From Axinella damicornis (lineage: Eukaryota > Porifera > Demospongiae > Axinellida > Axinellidae): DNA of 64,000 nucleotides. The notes under the pieces were generated by a model. The model had not been told where the DNA came from. It worked only from the letters and a program-made list of their open reading frames with translations, and ran no database searches. Of this stretch, positions 63,031 through 64,000 are shown piece after piece (positions within the stretch are counted from its first letter, which is position 1; each line of letters starts with the position of its first letter). Where the stretch lies: NCBI GenBank assembly GCA_963931865.1, contig OZ007514.1, positions 7,852,646 to 7,916,645 on the forward strand, given 5' to 3'. The translations under genes and the position numbers were made by a program.

Positions 63031-64000
63031 GACAAACAGGCAGAAAACTATCTTACAGAGACTGAGACACAGCGGGGATTGCTCTGATGAGAGGCTACGG
63101 GAGCATGAAGCACTAATGGAACAAGCTGAAACAGCTCTTGCAGAGCACAAACAGGAAGCACAAGAAGCTCTAGAGCACTGCAAGTTTGCTACTCAGAAGT
63201 GCAAGTGTGACTGGAAAGCCATCGTAGATTTAGCATCGAAAGAGGATTTGAATGCTGCATCACAGGCACGGCTTCAGGCTCTGCAAGAATCATTCACACT
63301 AGTGCTCAGTGCCGACTACCAAATGACGAAGCTGGTCCCTTTCTGGGGAGCAACTGCTCAGCATGCAATGACTTACTACATGCGAAAAGTCTCTCATGGT
63401 ATGCCTCTTCTGGGGCTCATATTGAGGGGCTTGCGGAAGGAGCAGTTACATAGGCGTCCCGAAGAGCACACATCTTCCGATCACCCCTTCAATCCTAGAG
63501 CAGTTGCGTCAGATAGAGTCCCAGCTGATAGAGACAACATCATGCTGTGGGCTGTCTGCTGTGTTGGGTTCTTTGGCTTCTTCAGGTCAGGAGAACTCAC
63601 GGCACCGGAAAATGGGCAGCACCTGACATTCGACGACATGGTAAATGACCCAGAAATCCGCCAAAGGGTGTCAGTCTGTTGCAGCAGTCAAAGACAGACC
63701 CTTTTCATCTTGGGGTTACAATTCACCTGGGGAGAACGACTTGTTGCTATGCCCCGTGGCTGCGCTGCTGTCATATTTGGTGGTGCGGGGAAGCCATGGG
63801 GGGGCACTTTTCAATTCAGGGATGGGAGGGCGTTGACCTGCTCTTGTCTGGTGCGCGAGCTGAGGAAAGCTCTATCCAGTGCGGGCTTCTGCCCGGAGGA
63901 CTATATGCAGGACACAGATTCCGAAAGGGGGCCACTATGACGGCGGCCGTGTGTGGAGTGCCGGTGGAGCTGATCAAGACGCTGGGCCGCTGGAAGAGCC
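62987..64000 (+). pseudogene. tyrosine recombinase of a DIRS/Crypton-type element, cut by the window end
   Basis: After the block at 62987-63400 the frame passes into a recombinase core: LRKEQLHRRPEEHTSSDHPF, NIMLWAVCCVGFFGFFRSGE (first catalytic Arg in FRSGE), then, after a frame change near 63640, LLLCPVAALLSYLVVRG, and, after another near 63830, VRELRKALSSAGF and AGHRFRKGATMTAAVCGVPV (catalytic His-Arg) and LIKTLGRWKS at the last base. The tyrosine lies beyond the window. At least three frame changes in the joined region mean it is inactive here. The fusion to the upstream block without a linker suggests one element overran another. Confidence 0.65.

Noticed and set aside
1..64000. tRNA, rRNA or snRNA genes
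   Set aside because: I looked for GGTTCRANYCC-type B boxes and rRNA-like stretches; the one candidate (about 7786) is inside a MITE and lacks a cloverleaf.

Overview
This window is animal nuclear DNA: small exons with canonical gt/ag junctions, long introns, and a very high load of eukaryotic transposons, palindromes, minisatellites and poly(G)/poly(C) runs. The mixture of relics seen here (Tc1/mariner, Ty3/gypsy, Penelope-like, DIRS/Crypton-type tyrosine recombinase, THAP, BEN, HIRAN) fits a basal invertebrate such as a demosponge. The species is an inference; nothing in the window proves it.

The backbone is one host gene on the minus strand, the cytosolic phenylalanyl-tRNA synthetase beta subunit (FARSB). 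I could assemble 18 consecutive exons, running from 54752 down to the stop codon at 5401, with every splice phase consistent. They code for 517 residues, which is what a roughly 589-residue animal PheRS beta should have left after its first ~72 residues. The first ~72 codons were not found and probably lie in unrecognised exons to the right or beyond the window. Almost everything else between 5.4 and 54.7 kb sits inside FARSB introns; the largest intron is about 17 kb (35628-52697).

Region by region. 0-5.4 kb: an exon-like open stretch at the left edge, a decayed gypsy integrase, and a stray copy of the FARSB 3' end. 5.4-9.4 kb (last FARSB intron): a 644-bp terminal-inverted-repeat (TIR) element, an unrecognised 302-codon ORF, and an inverted duplication enclosing a small TA-flanked element. 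9.4-14.3 kb: ten FARSB exons. 14.8-20 kb: a repeat with a signal-peptide-like ORF, a tandem duplication, two MITEs and a Penelope-like reverse transcriptase/GIY-YIG relic. 20-27 kb: a retroelement relic split by a MITE, an RPA-like OB-fold relic and further MITEs. 27-33 kb: large palindromes beside a THAP-like fragment and another broken transposon ORF. 35.9-39 kb: gag-like and tyrosine-recombinase relics. 39.6-41.7 kb: a plus-strand reading frame made mostly of coding minisatellites. 42-52.5 kb: a HIRAN-like relic, a Tc1/mariner transposase with one internal stop, a minus-strand BEN-domain gene with duplicated exons and a coding minisatellite, and a 4.1-kb TIR element coding an 812-residue protein with a C-terminal PHD finger and a DDE-like core. 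A matching pair of mariner-type ends with TA flanks at 43224 and 52515 encloses this whole block. 53.3-55.7 kb: a long-TIR element with an exon inside it, a MITE and a near-perfect palindrome. 55.7-60.7 kb: a young, essentially intact Ty3/gypsy element with a GTGAC target duplication and a MITE nested in its 3' LTR; it split an older repeat whose uninterrupted paralogue lies at 15 kb. 61.4-64 kb: a foldback element and a frameshifted tyrosine-recombinase ORF cut by the window end.

Most interesting are the 812-residue PHD/DDE candidate transposon, the possible 9.3-kb mariner-bounded block that contains it and the BEN gene, and the intronic exon inside an inverted-repeat element at 53.4 kb.
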